A stretch of 64,000 nucleotides of DNA, taken from assembly GCA_037013495.1 (NCBI GenBank), contig CM072807.1:16123001-16187000 (forward strand), in the 5' to 3' direction. The DNA comes from Hippophae tibetana. Taxonomy: Eukaryota; Streptophyta; Magnoliopsida; Rosales; Elaeagnaceae. This document shows positions 35,996-49,900 of the stretch, piece by piece (within the stretch, counting starts at the first letter, position 1; every line of letters starts with the position of its first letter). The notes under the pieces were generated by a model. It was not told the origin of the DNA, ran no database searches, and worked only from the letters and a program-made list of their open reading frames with translations. A program made the position numbers and the translations under genes.

Positions 35996-37339
35996 TCAAA
36001 GGCTAGATGAAATTCCAACTCTTGGAGAAGCAAAAGCAATGAACTCAGAATCACTTTCCAACAAAGCCATATGTTTATCTTCCAATGTAATCCAAGCTTC
36101 GATTCCTTTACCCCATTGTGTATCAACAAATATAACCATATTTCTAAATTCAGAACCAACTTTCCCATTAGCTCCAACCCAAAGAGGCTTTCCCCAACCA
36201 AAATCAATATCATTAAAAAATTTACCCCAGCTAGTAAAACCCAAAATATCAGGTTTCTCAGCTTCCAAACAAAGCATAGCTTCAAGTTGTTCCAAAAACT
36301 CAGACACAACACTAAACCCATCTTCTTTTTGCATACTCTCCACAAAATCTTCATCAAATCCTGAAATTGATTCTCTCATAAGTCTCACCATAAATTGCAA
36401 TTCCATTTGTTCTTCATTAGCAGGATTAGCAATCACAGCTGTCCACCAAAAAAGATTCCCAATTGCATTCTCTAGTGAGTTTTTTTTGCTTCTTGGTCTC
36501 ATATTCACTGCATGAGCTGCTATTGAAGTCCTTGGTGATCCTGAAATTGCCCATGAAGCTTTCATTGTATGTTTCCATATAAAACAAGTCAATGCTTCAT
36601 TTCTTGAAGGTTTAAGCACTTTTTCACTTTTTGCTCTTTCTCTTAAAATGCTTATAGATTTTGCATCAAATACAAATCTCCTTGTAACATAATTACCTTT
36701 TTGGAACCACAATTGATCCATCAAATCTATATAGTTTTGAGGTAATTGATCTCTAGGTGGAAATAACAAAGAAGCTTGAGAGATATTTGGGTTAATCACT
36801 TTATGATAAGACGCACGAAATATAGCTGCCCAAGTTGATAAAAAGGCTTCAGTAGTTGCACCATCTAAATACTTATGACATACTGAAATTCCAAGTGCTA
36901 TTCCACCAAAACTAAACACATTGATTTGAAATGAAAGAAATGGACATGAGAAATCAGTTTCTCTAGAAAATGGTTGAATAGAAACTAACTTGTTAAGTGT
37001 TTCTATTTCTTTGAGCTTTAAAAAATCAGACATTGAAGAGTTGATTTTAGCAACAAAAAAAGGAATGCCCACGTCAAAATCATCAACGTAGAGATTGTTT
37101 TTGACTCTTCCTGAAAATGGGTAGTACAAATTGAGGGCTTTTGATAGACATTTCTTTAGTTTTGTTATGATTTGATGAAGATTGGTGTTGGGATTATCAA
37201 GCATTGGATAAAAAAGAAGAATTGCAGGGTAAGTAAAAGGAGTGAGTTGATCAAAGAGACAGAGCTTTTGAGGTTTGAGATTTTCAAGTGATGGATATGA
37301 TGGTTTGATGATTTCTCTTGAAATGATATTGATATCCAT
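35996..37339 (-). CDS. BAHD-family acyltransferase (vinorine synthase-like)
   Basis: BAHD enzymes transfer acyl groups from CoA thioesters to alcohols or amines in specialised metabolism, in the cytosol. The single-exon frame of 447 residues has the normal family length. Catalytic HxxxD is HKYLD (H155, D159), followed by G160; the structural DFGWG motif is at 379-383, followed by KP. The N-terminus (ISREIIKPSYPS) and RFVFDAKSI segment resemble the clade containing vinorine synthase and related alkaloid or terpenoid O-acyltransferases, but the substrate cannot be read from sequence. It looks intact, with no neighbouring pathway gene in the window. A TATA box lies about 80 bp upstream of the ATG. 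Confidence 0.93.
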   Translation of the reverse strand: MDINIISREIIKPSYPSLENLKPQKLCLFDQLTPFTYPAILLFYPMLDNPNTNLHQIITKLKKCLSKALNLYYPFSGRVKNNLYVDDFDVGIPFFVAKINSSMSDFLKLKEIETLNKLVSIQPFSRETDFSCPFLSFQINVFSFGGIALGISVCHKYLDGATTEAFLSTWAAIFRASYHKVINPNISQASLLFPPRDQLPQNYIDLMDQLWFQKGNYVTRRFVFDAKSISILRERAKSEKVLKPSRNEALTCFIWKHTMKASWAISGSPRTSIAAHAVNMRPRSKKNSLENAIGNLFWWTAVIANPANEEQMELQFMVRLMRESISGFDEDFVESMQKEDGFSVVSEFLEQLEAMLCLEAEKPDILGFTSWGKFFNDIDFGWGKPLWVGANGKVGSEFRNMVIFVDTQWGKGIEAWITLEDKHMALLESDSEFIAFASPRVGISSSL

Positions 37340-37420
37340 CTTTTTTCTTTTTTCTTCTCAAGAACACTTGGATTAAAGAGAAGTGCTTTTGGCTCTTCTG
37401 TTGTGTACTATATATATATA

Positions 37421-37429
37421 TTTTTTATA
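37421..37429 (-). promoter_or_regulatory. TATA box of the BAHD gene
   Basis: TATAAAAAA on the minus strand, about 82 bp before the ATG at 37339, would give a leader of about 50 nt. An adjacent (AT)n run makes the exact box uncertain. Confidence 0.5.
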
Positions 37430-37439
37430 CACTGACCAG

Positions 37440-40400
37440 ACCTTTGTATGGAATGTTTTCTAAAGAAGTGTAAGGCTATTATGTACTGTTTTTTTATCCT
37501 ATTGAAAATTTATTGCCATCTAGTAATCTGACTGGACACAACTGTCAACTTTAATTAATTTCACAGTGTCATGGTTCTTGTTCATATTTGATGACTTGCC
37601 CACGTTATAAGACTTGAAGCAATAAATTCGAGTAGGTACACGTTGTGTTAAGGTCTTTGGTTGTTTTTTTAATGTTTATTTTTCCTTTTCTCGAACATCT
37701 TAATTGCTTATTTTATATTCATTTAAATTTATTAATAAAAAATAATATTTTAATTTTAAAAATATATAGTTTAAAATAAATAAAAAATATATATGTAAAA
37801 TATCATAGTCCATTAACAGTGGATTATATTTTTTTTTCTATTTTTTATTAATTGTTATAAATAAAATTTATTATTAAATCAATTTCATTATTAGATGTCA
37901 ATTAGATGAAGATTATAATAATTAATAAAAAATTAATTTATTTTAAAATAGTGATAAAATAGAGATGAGATAATAATAATAAGATATTTAGAATTTTTCA
38001 ATAAATTCACAACGCCATGGTTCACCTACTATACTTAATTTGCTATTAAGGGTTTGATGTCTTTAACACTTTTTGATGGGCAATAATATCTTATATTTTT
38101 TGGTTATTTTGGTAATAAAAATATATAGAATATTTATTTTATTTTTAAGTATGAATTATATTAACCCGCAACATTAGTACGTCACATGTTAGTTTTTTTT
38201 TTTTTTTGAAAAACAAATAGGAGCTTTATTTTCTAAATAATCGTGACACACGAATAGTAATCTCTTTTTTATAGGATATCATGATAGTTTTAATAACTTT
38301 ATTTCTATAAATTTATTTCTATAAATTAAGAATATTAATCAAAAAATTTAAAATTTGTATGCATTTATCATCTTATTATTGGAATTATGTGCATTTTAGT
38401 TTTTTTTTTTCAATTTTCGTTTTTTAGGTTTTTTTTGGGTGATAGGTAGATGTTTGAATAAAAATATATCTTAAAATATTGAAAAAAAGTTAAAAATAAA
38501 ATAATTAAAATAATTTCAAAATATGATAATAAAATGAATAAATTATATTAATTTAAAGTAAAAATATTAATCTAATCATAATAGTCTGTTTCATCAAATA
38601 AAAGCAACCATTGGAACCATAAGCTTCTAATTTGCAAATATCTCCTACGCAATCCGCCAATCCTGCGCTTTTAGTAATTCGTTAAATGCGACTTCATTTC
38701 TTCAACTACAGGTACTTTTTAAAGGAAATGTACTCTTATATACATTAAATAATATATTAATTATTAATTTAATATAAAATAATAAACTAATTATATAATT
38801 ATATAAGTATAACACCATTAATTAAATTATGATATATAAATTGTTTAACCAAGTATTAGAGGCAATTAAGTGGGCCTATAACGACAGCAATTTTGAAATA
38901 TATACATATATTAATTTTAAAGAATATTTTTTATTATACTTTTATAATATCTAATTCAATATTTAGAGTAGCATTATTCATTAATTTAAGTAAAATATTT
39001 TTTTTTCCAAGATGTGTTATAATCTATAATGATTATATATCATGATTTTAAAATTTTAATTAAAAGTATATTAATTAATACTAAATATAATCATCGTGTT
39101 TGTTTTATTTATTTATTATTATAAATTAAATTTGTTATTAAATTATTTGAAAGATTATATATTAATAGATAAAATTTGTAATAATTAATAAAATATTTAA
39201 TTTATTTTTAAATAAATATAAAATGAAGATGAGATAATAATATGAAATTTACGATTTTTCAATAAATTCACAATCTCATGATATTACAGGAAATATGGTA
39301 TTTTTCTGGGAATGTATAAAACACATTTGTTATAAATTTTAACATTTTTTTGTAATTAAAAATAGTCACAATACACTCATCATATTATAATAATATGATA
39401 GGAATATTTTATAATTAAAATTTTGTCAAATTAAAGCGGAAAAAAAGTTAATTTATCCCATCAATTATAATTACGACATAATCTCATCGTGCTTGTTATT
39501 GCTACAAAATTGTCCTCCTTAATGAAAATAAAATAATGAATTTGCGACAAAAGTTTTATAAAAAATAAAAAAAATTATAGTGAGACAGAATTTCATGATT
39601 CTCATTATTTGGATGAATTTATTGTCACCAAGATAATAATAAATTGTGATAAATATTTTGTTGTGGTATCTTGTCGTGTATTCACAGTAGAGATGACATA
39701 ATAATAAAATATTTAGAATTTTTCAATAAATTCACAACGCCATGGTTCATCTTCTATAATTAATTTGCTATCAATGGTTTGATGCCTTTACCACCTTTTG
39801 GAGGGTAATAATATTTTTTGGTATTTCTATAATAAAAAATATATAAAATATTTATTTTATTTATAATATTAATTATATTTTAATATTATTATTAAATAAA
39901 ATTATCGTTAATAAATTATTTTTTAATAATAATAATTTTCGACTATATATATTTTATCTTTTTAAAACCTCTTAATTCGTGATAAAAGCAAAATGTTACA
40001 AATTTGATGTATATTAAATGTCACAGGTTAGGTTTTTTTGAAAAATTAAGATTATGCACGTACAAATCACTTGAAAACACCAAAGAAGTAATTCTTTAAA
40101 AATATTTTCACTTTTATTTAATATCATATAATAAAATATATATGTATAATGATTATATGAACAAACGATTAATTAAAAATATTGATTTATATAATTTTAG
40201 CATTTTTAATTTTTAAATAAAAATTAATATTTTAACCGTAGATAATTAAAATTATGATTATTTGAAAAAATATGAATTTTTTTAAACAATCCTAATCGAA
40301 AAAACGTAATGCAATAATGTTATTGTAATACCAAAATCGAATATATATTAATAATAATATTATTATATTTATATATAATTACATAAAAAAATATAATTTT

Positions 40401-43400
40401 AATAATAAAATATACAATACTTTATATAATTAGATTTTATTTATTTTTATTTTATAATTTTTTTATATTATTTAAAAATATGTGTTAAATAGTTAAAAAA
40501 TGAAAAAAAATAATATTAATATTTTAAATAATATAATAAATTAAGAATTAATTTAACATGTAATTTTTTTAAATTAAATATATTTGTGAATAAATATTAA
40601 AAAAATAAAATAATGATAAAATCGTGAATAAATTACCACCAATTTATAAACTATGTTTATTAATCAATGATTCTTAACTTTCTACATTTATCTCCCGCCC
40701 AATAACCATGGCCGTAGTCGCACATCCCCGCCAATTCATACATGCAAGTGCTTAAGATGTTTTTAATCAATATATTAATATATATTTCTCATCTTAGTTA
40801 AAAATAAAATATTCGTTATTCATTTATTTTTTTATACGTGAATCTTTCTTACAAAAAAATTGGGAATTATTTTAGAAATAGATATATGCTCTTTTAGAGC
40901 TAGAAAGAAACAATAAAATTTCAAGTAGGAGAGTAAGAAAGAATTGTTCTGAAATATATATATATATATATATATATAGTGTGTAAGATTATTTAAATTA
41001 TTATTTTTCAAATCAATGAGGAAAGAAATTGAAAGCAAATATATACATAGTGAAGGGAAAATTATTTCTGAAAACAAGGAAATAATTAATTTAATTTAAA
41101 AACCAATCCTAATAAAGTAAAGACAAAGATTAATAGATGTTTAAATTTGTAATATTTTAAGGAAAGAAATAAACAATAGAAATAAAATGATAGGGGAAAA
41201 AAATCCTATTGGTGCTCTTATTTTAAGTTCTTTTTTTCCCTTGTTTATTTTACTCTAATCTATATTATTTCAGTCAAAATTTTGACTTGTTTTAGAAAGA
41301 AAAAAAAACTTTAACTTGGTCTTTAATTTCAATTTGTTATATAGTTAAATAAACAGAATCAAATTATGTTACATATAAATCAACATGAATCATTAAGAAA
41401 ATTTGATCTATTAAGTCATAAATAAATAAATAAATAAAGTAATTAATTAATAAAATTCTGATATCATATAAATTTCATATTTCTATATTTCTATATTTCA
41501 TATTGATATTCTTTTAAAGTTACAGATGCTTAGCGAATTTTTGCATTTCTTCATCATCAATCAATGCATGTATTTCATTTTTATTTTTTTTTAAATAAAG
41601 GGATAATGTAAAGTTTATTGGTCAAGACGTCAAGTAAAAGCAACCCTTGAACCATACGCTTCTAAGTTGCAAATATCTCCTACTTATTCCTTCGTCTTCT
41701 GCTTTCAGGTTTCAGCAATTCATTCAATGCTTGGCTTGACTTTTTCAACTACTGCCCACCTTTCAAGGAAAATTTCTTATTCTAGGTATTAAATGATATT
41801 GATTTCATTTCTTCGATTACAGAAATAATATTTTAATATATTATTTATTAATTTAATTTAATATAAAATTAAAAATATAATATAATAAAATAATTATATA
41901 ATTAATTAAATTATGGTATTTACACTAATACATAATAATAAAAAGTATATTTATTAAAAAAATAACAAATAAATGTTCCCACGTACATTAATTTTGAGAC
42001 CAATTTCACTGTCATTAAACAGTGAAAGGATAAATTATACAATAATTTAGAATTAAATAATTTCCTATTCAGTTTTCTCATTAATTTTATTAATTATTAT
42101 TTAAAAAAAAGAGAACAATTTACTTTTAAAAAAAAATTATTATACTTATTTTTTAAGACATTAATTTATATCACCGCATCATTAAAAATTCAAAAATTCA
42201 AAACCAATATATAATTTCTAGAATGAAAGATCACAAAAGTTGTAGTAAATTATAACTTTTTATGATAGGAATTAACATGGCGTGTAATAACACAACAACT
42301 TATTTCTTCCCCATCGTCAAAAGATTAACCTTTGTAGTAAACTATTATCTTATAAACTAACATAATATAATATAACATTACCATAATTAATAAAATAATC
42401 ATAGTTAAAAATTCAAATATTTGCACAAATATAATGTACAATGACAATATTTTTTAATCGAGAAAATGTTGTTATCATAATTTCGTTTTAATACATTGTT
42501 CTACGACAACCATTACGCCAATTAAAGCTCATTTTAGAACGAAGTTAAGTATCATTATGGAATAAAATAAAAATAAAGATTGTGGCTAATAAATATATAA
42601 TATATATATATATAATAAATATATTTTCTTTATTTTTTATAACAATAAATATTAAAATATTCATATAATAAATACATTTTTTTGAATAGTTATTTTGTAA
42701 GTTTATATTTTTGTCCCACATGTTAATAAATATTAAAATATTTTTATAATATATGATAATTATATAATTTATATTTGATAATTTTAATATGTATTGAATT
42801 TATATTATTAAACTTTAATTATTATTTTAGTTGTTATAATTGTGTTAAACTAATTATATTTTTTTCTTACAAAGATCATGTTATATCTAATATCAATTAA
42901 TAAATATTCAACTAACTTATATTACCTTTAAGTAAAAAAATATTCATAAAAATATATTATCTTATTATATTTAATTTATTTCTTAAATGAAGTATCACTT
43001 ATATTTAAATTACCTATGAATGTCATAAAGTATTATATCTATTGCTCATAAAATAATTATTATTATGTATATATATTTTTATAAATTTATTAAGCATCCG
43101 TTTTAAGAGTATTTTTCATAACTTTATATAAAAATTTAACATTAATTTTCCATTTTGTCATAATTAAGATTAAAAAAACAATAATAATTAAATTTAAATC
43201 ATTAATTCATGTATTTGTAAGTGTACAAAATCAGTTATATATATAAACCAAGCTATAAAACCGTGTGAAAATTATAATCCATAATTATAAAATAAATATA
43301 GAAGTTCTTCAACTTTGAAATTTAAAAAGTCCAAATAAGCGAAAGAAAAGCTTCATAATAAAATTTGAAAGGTATTATTATTATGCCAAAATTCATTGCA

Positions 43401-46165
43401 TGTGATTAATTTCTTGCTTGATATATAATGTATTATTTTCAAACTATAATAACAAAACAGCAAGCAAATAAAGTATTGATTTATTGATTTAACATGAGTT
43501 ATAAAGGTCTGAAACCCAATAGACCAAATTGAAGTTAGTCTGATTAATTTGAGGAACATGGAAATTTCTTAAATCCAAGCCAAACATATTTCAATAACAA
43601 CCAAAAAATTGACACAATAATGAGTCATAGGTTAGTCCAGTTAACTTACTAGTTGAATTAATAGATGTGAGAATGTAAATTTGAATACTATTTTGGATAT
43701 TGATGTGTGATTTGCTCCATATAAGTAGATAAGGGATGATACCATCCTTATCATGTCTCCGTATGCATGGAAGGAAATCCTTGATTGGTGTGAAAAACTA
43801 TTATATTATGATACCAATAATATGCTGATTTTTCTTTAAAGAAAAACAAAAAACAAAATGAGGTATATATGATAGGATTGGCCCAATTCTCACCCCAGTC
43901 TTAGTCTAAATTCCAAGGTGTTCCAAACTACAACATATTAAACAACTTCTTTGAAATGCAACCAAGCTAAGATACCCATATCAAGCTCAATAGACCAAAT
44001 TAAAGATAGCATGATTGAATCAATTGGATTGTTGGGTGTACAGTTAGTCTTAAATATGAAGAATAAATTGATACATAGTTAAGATAAATTATATATTATT
44101 TTTTAATTTCTTAGCTATCTAATACTGGACCTATTTTCCTTAGTGGACCTGACTAATGCCTTCCTCTAAACTTACTGCTATTATGATAACTGCTAACCAT
44201 GTAACTGTAAACCTTCATCTCTACTTAGAATATTTGGCATCCCAAGTGAGAGGACTCGTTATTGCATGACATTATGTCAAGCATAGATTAAAGATAAAAA
44301 TTATAAACGTCAACCGAATCGGTTAATCATTTAGAATTGGAATGATGTTAGTTCTTATGAATTTTAACGTGCCATTACAATTTAAGTAGATTCAATCAAA
44401 AAAATTATGTCTTATCTCACAAAGAAAAAATTAAAATAAATATTACAAACATAAAAAGAGACACGTGATCCATATAAAATATAATAAAATAATTTTAAAA
44501 TATAAAATGATAGATTTTATAAGAGACAAAAGATCCATACTTTAAGAAAATGTGTTAAAAGTAATATTTTATATTGATTAAATATAATATTATGATAAAA
44601 TTTATAAAGATATACACATGTTTAATATGTTTTAATGATTGTTAGATAATGATCAAGTTGTAGAATATTCTTATTTTTTTATATATATTTTTTACATCTT
44701 TATGTAACTACTATAGATCATTTTTTATTTTTTTTTTACTAAAAATTATATTTATTATAAATTTGTGATAAATGATATGTAATGTGATGTAATATTATTA
44801 ATAAGTATAATTTAATCTATATAACTATATTTAATAAAAAACTGTTACGTAATTATAAATGTGATATCTTCGTATTTTTTATAGATTATTATTTTTCTTC
44901 TTCTTGATAATGAATAACTATAGTTTTAACTGTTTGGAAAAATAAAACCTAATTAACATGAAAAATAACTAATAAAAATAGCTAAAATTAAGAGGAGTTG
45001 TTACAAGTTGATCTATAACAGCAGTTATATGATAAATAAATAAAAGTGATATTGATGTATCTTCGATTATTACAGCACAAAAGCCAGAGTCTGAAATCTT
45101 ACCAAAAGTTGTACAACTTCTTGCATGAAATCATGGTTTTGACGACAAACATGACAAGTAAAGATGACGGTTCAATGCATAATGGTCAAAAGAGTAAAAA
45201 ATGAGAGAAAATAATAAAAAAATTAAACTGATTAAATTATTTATATTTATTATCATTATTATTTTTACATAAATATAACTTTAAATAAGTAGATTTTTTT
45301 AAAATAATTATTTTTATGAAACATTTGGATAATAATGAATAGTAAAAAAATAATGATTTTAATTAGAAGATAAAAAGTAAAATTATATAAATAATTGAAT
45401 AATATAAAAATATAAAATAGAACATATTAAAACTTATAATTTTATCCTAAACTAGGAAAGTGAAATTACTTGCATCCCCTTCAAAGAGACTATGTAAATA
45501 ACCACAAGTTGATGTGGTTGAATTTGTGGTGGGTGAGGAGGTGTTTTTTTTTTACCCGATGGGAGTGTTTGACCATGAGATGAGGAATACGCGGGCTTCG
45601 GAGTTGAGATTTTCTTTTTGTTGGTGAAAGGTTGTTACGGTGGTGGTGTAAGCATAATTTAACAATCTAAAAATAAAATAAATTAATTAAAGGGATTAAA
45701 AACTTGTAAAGTTAAGAATTTTATATTCATTCATTGAAATTGCTCTCGCAAAACAAACAAGTTTTTCTCTCTCTCTGTTTGGATATTCTAACTTCTCAAT
45801 AACACTCATATTAAATTATGTATTTAGATAAAAAATTATGTATTGAGGTTAGAGACCATAATATTCTTTTTATAGTCAAGGTTCCATCAAAGCTTCGATA
45901 ATGTTACCAAATTCTAACCGTTATGGCTCTTCAATGACCAAACGCATGGACCACACTAAATGATTTGTAAAAGAAAAACATATTAAAATGAAATTCGAGA
46001 AAATAAATGGATCAGTTACATTCTCCCATTTGGTCCAAACGTTCAACTTAATCTCATCGAATATCTTTCTTAAGAAATAAACACATGAATCATGACGATA
46101 AATCCTCTAAGAGTGAGTATTATCTTTCATGTATTACAATGTATTTAGTTTCTCAAATATTACAA
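37440..46165. other. AT-rich intergenic DNA with old segmental duplications
   Basis: No gene was recognised over nearly 9 kb. Two blocks occur twice in the same order: 37957-38145 with 39685-39860 (AATTTTTCAATAAATTCACA, then CGCCATGGTTCA), and about 38590-38800 with 41620-41830 (CAAATATCTCCTAC and neighbours). A third partial copy of the first block lies near 39225-39285. An (AT)n run lies at about 40952-40978. The blocks are about 80% similar by eye. Confidence 0.6.
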
Positions 46166-46167
46166 TT

Positions 46168-46959
46168 TGTTGATGCAAGTTTATAAAAACAGTGTAGGAA
46201 CAATATTACCAATAACTTGAAAGTAACTGCTTGGGTTGAGTCGCAGACTAGGTCGTTCTCTTTAAGACGTTTCGCGGTTCTGCCAATTTGTGCAAGCAAA
46301 CACAGCCTCGTCGTCCCCAGGATAAAACAGCCCAGAATCTTAATCCCTATCTCAGAACTTCACTGCACTGATGAAGACTGGAATGCTACACCTGAAAATT
46401 TGTTGCTCAAAAAACTAAAAGAAAAACTTAGAAAGTGTAGAGAGAATTGTTTTTCATAGGGAGATGAGATTGCAGATTGTTGTGTTGAAAATGAGAGCTG
46501 AAGCCCTCTTTTTATAGGTTTTAGAAAACATGTGACAATTATGAATAAAACGGTAATGTCTGAGAATTAAGAGCGTAACGACCATTTTCAGATTAAAGAC
46601 GAGTAACAGATATTTTTGTGAGTAAATATGAGCAACGACTCTTTTTTTCTAAATAAAGAATATTTTACCAAAAAATAAAATACCACATCACCTCACACAC
46701 ACGCACACGCACTCGGGCTCGGCTCGGCACGGCATGGCCGGTCGGACGGACGGCGGCGGCGGCGCGCGCGCATGCGTGTGTGGTATCACATTTGCCTAGG
46801 TCCTCTCCTCTTCCACAAAAATGGGTGCCCCTTGGGGCCCAATCCCAATAGTCAACTCTTCACTATTTATACCTCTTTAAAATTATGTAAAAAAGCAATA
46901 TGAGACAAGGCACATTTTCCAATAATCAATTTTTTAATAAATTTCATCTTTTTCCAACA
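46168..46959 (-). repeat. 3' LTR of the copia element
   Basis: It starts TGTTGATGC and ends CCAACA on the plus strand. It contains a short very GC-rich block (about 46705-46775) that stands out from the AT-rich background and is also present in the other LTR. Confidence 0.92.
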
Positions 46960-49900
46960 ATCCCCCACTTGAATTTTACATAAAAATAATTTTCATCGAG
47001 TAACCGATCAATTAAAATTATAAGATTGTGCATAAGCGAAAAGGTGTCTATCGACTTGAATCTTTGCATAGTGTTGATGCTTTAGAATATACTAGAGTAA
47101 CTCGTAGTTTTGAACTCTATCTCTAACAATCATCACACACACAACCTTTCCAAGGTGTAGTTCGAAAAAGATCGTGCTTTACGGCCATGCACGTGTATCC
47201 CAGTATAGTGAACGCTCTAGTAAATTTTGCCCAAAATTTTTTCATAGGAAGCGGCCACACTTCCACATTCACATAGGTGAGTCTATCAAGAGTACTCTTG
47301 TAGCTATGTACTCCACTCCACATAGAGTATAGAACTCATTAAGAGTTTAACAATTAACTCATCTTTTTCTATTACTTCAGGACTTCATGCTTCTAACAAT
47401 ATAGAATGGGATTTGATAAATAGCATGATACATCTCATATCACTTCATGACTTGTTATTACCCTTTGAACTTATTTCTTGGGATCTCAAGTCTATAAGTT
47501 GGGTTACCATCATAAGTGACTTTTCATTATAAGGGCATTAATCCCATTCCTTTTGAGGTTTTGAAAACCTTCTCTCTTGGTAATCCTTTCGTCAAAGGAT
47601 CTGCCAAATTTTCATTAGAACGTACATGATCCACTCTTACAGCTCTCGTAGAGAGAAATTCTCTAACAGTGATATGCTTACGACGTATTTGTCGTCTCTT
47701 GTCGTTGTAGTAACGGTTCTGAATCTTTGCAATATCCGCGGTACTATCGTTGTGGATCAAGACAGCTGGTATCGGTCTTTCCCACAAAGGGATCTCAGCT
47801 AACAGACTTCTTAGCCAGCCTGCTTCTTCACTAGCAGTGGTTAGTGCTATCATTTCAGACTCCATTGTAGATTGAGCCAATATTGTCTGTTTCTTAGACT
47901 TCCAAGAAACAGCTCCACCAGCTATGTTAAATATATAGCCACTAGTTGCTTTGGAGTCTTCTGATAAAGTGTTCCAATCTGCATTGATGTATCCTTCTAG
48001 AACAGCGGGAAACTTTTTATAATGTAATCCAAGATTCATAGTTCTCTTAAGGTATCTCATAACCCTTTCAATAGCATTCCAATGCTCTACACTAGGTCTA
48101 CTGGTAAACCTACATAGTAGTCCCACAACATAAGCTATGTCTGGTCTAGTGCAATCAGTAGCGTAACGTAAGCTACCAATGATGCTCGCATACTCAGTTT
48201 GTCTAACACCATCTCCGGTGTTCTTGAACAACTTTACACTAGGATCGTAAGGAGTACATGTAGGTTTACAGTTAAAGTAATTATATTTCTTTAAGATCTT
48301 CTCAATGTAGTGAGATTGATCTAGAGAAATTCTCTTTTCAGACCTAGTTATTTTTATATCAAGGATTACACTCGCTTCTCCAAGATCTTTCATATCAAAA
48401 TTAGCTCTTAACAACATTTTCACATTATTCACAACATAAATATTTGATCCAAAAATAAGCATGTCATCCACATATAAAAATATAATAGTGCAAATATTAT
48501 CTTATAATTTATAATAAATGCATTTGTCACTTTCATTTATTTTGAATCCATGTGAGATAACTAGATTATCAAAATTTTCATGCCATTGCTTAGGTGCTTG
48601 TTTTAGACCATAAAGAGATTTATCTAATTTATAAACTTTATTTTCTTGACCTAGGATAACAAAACCTTCAGGTTGATCCATATAAATTTCTTCTTCTAAA
48701 TCACCATTTAAGAAAGCAGTTTTAACATCCATTTGATGTACTACTAAATCATGGATAGCACTGAGAGAGAAAATTACACGTATGGAAGTTATTCGTGTAA
48801 CTGGTGAAAAGGTATCAAAGAAATCTACATTTTCCCTTTGCCTATATCCTTTAACTACAAGACGAGCTTTATATTTTTCAATAGTACCATCGGGTTTTAA
48901 TTTCTTTTTTAGTATCCATTTACATCCAATGGTTTTACAACCAGGAGGTAAGTCAACTAAATGCCAAGTCTTATTATACTCAAGTGAGTCCATTTCATCA
49001 TTTATGGCTTCTTCACATAAGTTGGCATCTAAAGAAGATAATGCTTCTTTAATAGTTTGGGGATCTTCCTCTAAGGTATAAGCATAAAAATCAGACCCAA
49101 AATCCTTAAGGGTTTGAGCTCGTTTACTTCTTCTAATTTCAGTGTTTAATTCTTCAGTTTGTTCACTAGTTCTAGTTATAGGTAAACTACTAGAAGACGA
49201 GCCCCCACTATTCTTAAATTTAAAGGGAAACCTATGTTCATAGAAGTCAGCATCATTTGATTCTATAACTACTTGATCTTTTAAGTCATAGAATTTATAA
49301 GCTTTACTATTCACAGTGTATCCTATGAATACACATTCATATGCTCTACTAGCAAGTTTATTTCTTTTAGGATCAGGGATCCTAACATAGGCTAAACAAC
49401 CCCAAGTTTTAAAATAATTTAAATTAGGTTTCTTATTTTTCAAAATTTCATATGGTGAAATTTTATTTGTAGATTTAGGCACTATATTTAGCACAGAGCA
49501 AACTGTTAATAAAATTTCTTCCCACCAATGGGAAGCAGGACCAGAGTTTAATAAAATTGCAACAACTGATTCAGTAAAAGTTCTATTTTTTCTTTCAGCT
49601 TTGCCATTCATTTCAGGAGAATAAGGTGCAGTTTTTTCATGAATGATTCCATGAGTTTTATAAAAATCATTGAAGATATTGGAATCATATTCGGTGCCTC
49701 TATTACTTCGAAACCTTTTTATTTTTCTATTAAGTTGATTTTCAATCTCAGTCATAAATATTTTAAACATGTCAAACGCTTCACTTTTATTTTTCATTAG
49801 ATATACATAAGTGTAATCTGAACAGTCATCTATAGAAGTTATAAAATAGCGTTTTCCATTTCTTGTTAAATTTCCATCAAGTTCACATATATCAGAATGA

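Noticed and set aside
35910-36515. 201-residue open frame opposite the BAHD gene
   Set aside because: It is antisense to a well-supported coding exon and has no motif of its own; a shadow frame.
45480-45660. Less AT-rich block with GTGGTGGGTGAGGAGG-type words as a possible gene
   Set aside because: No open frame or motif of note; probably unrelated low-copy DNA.
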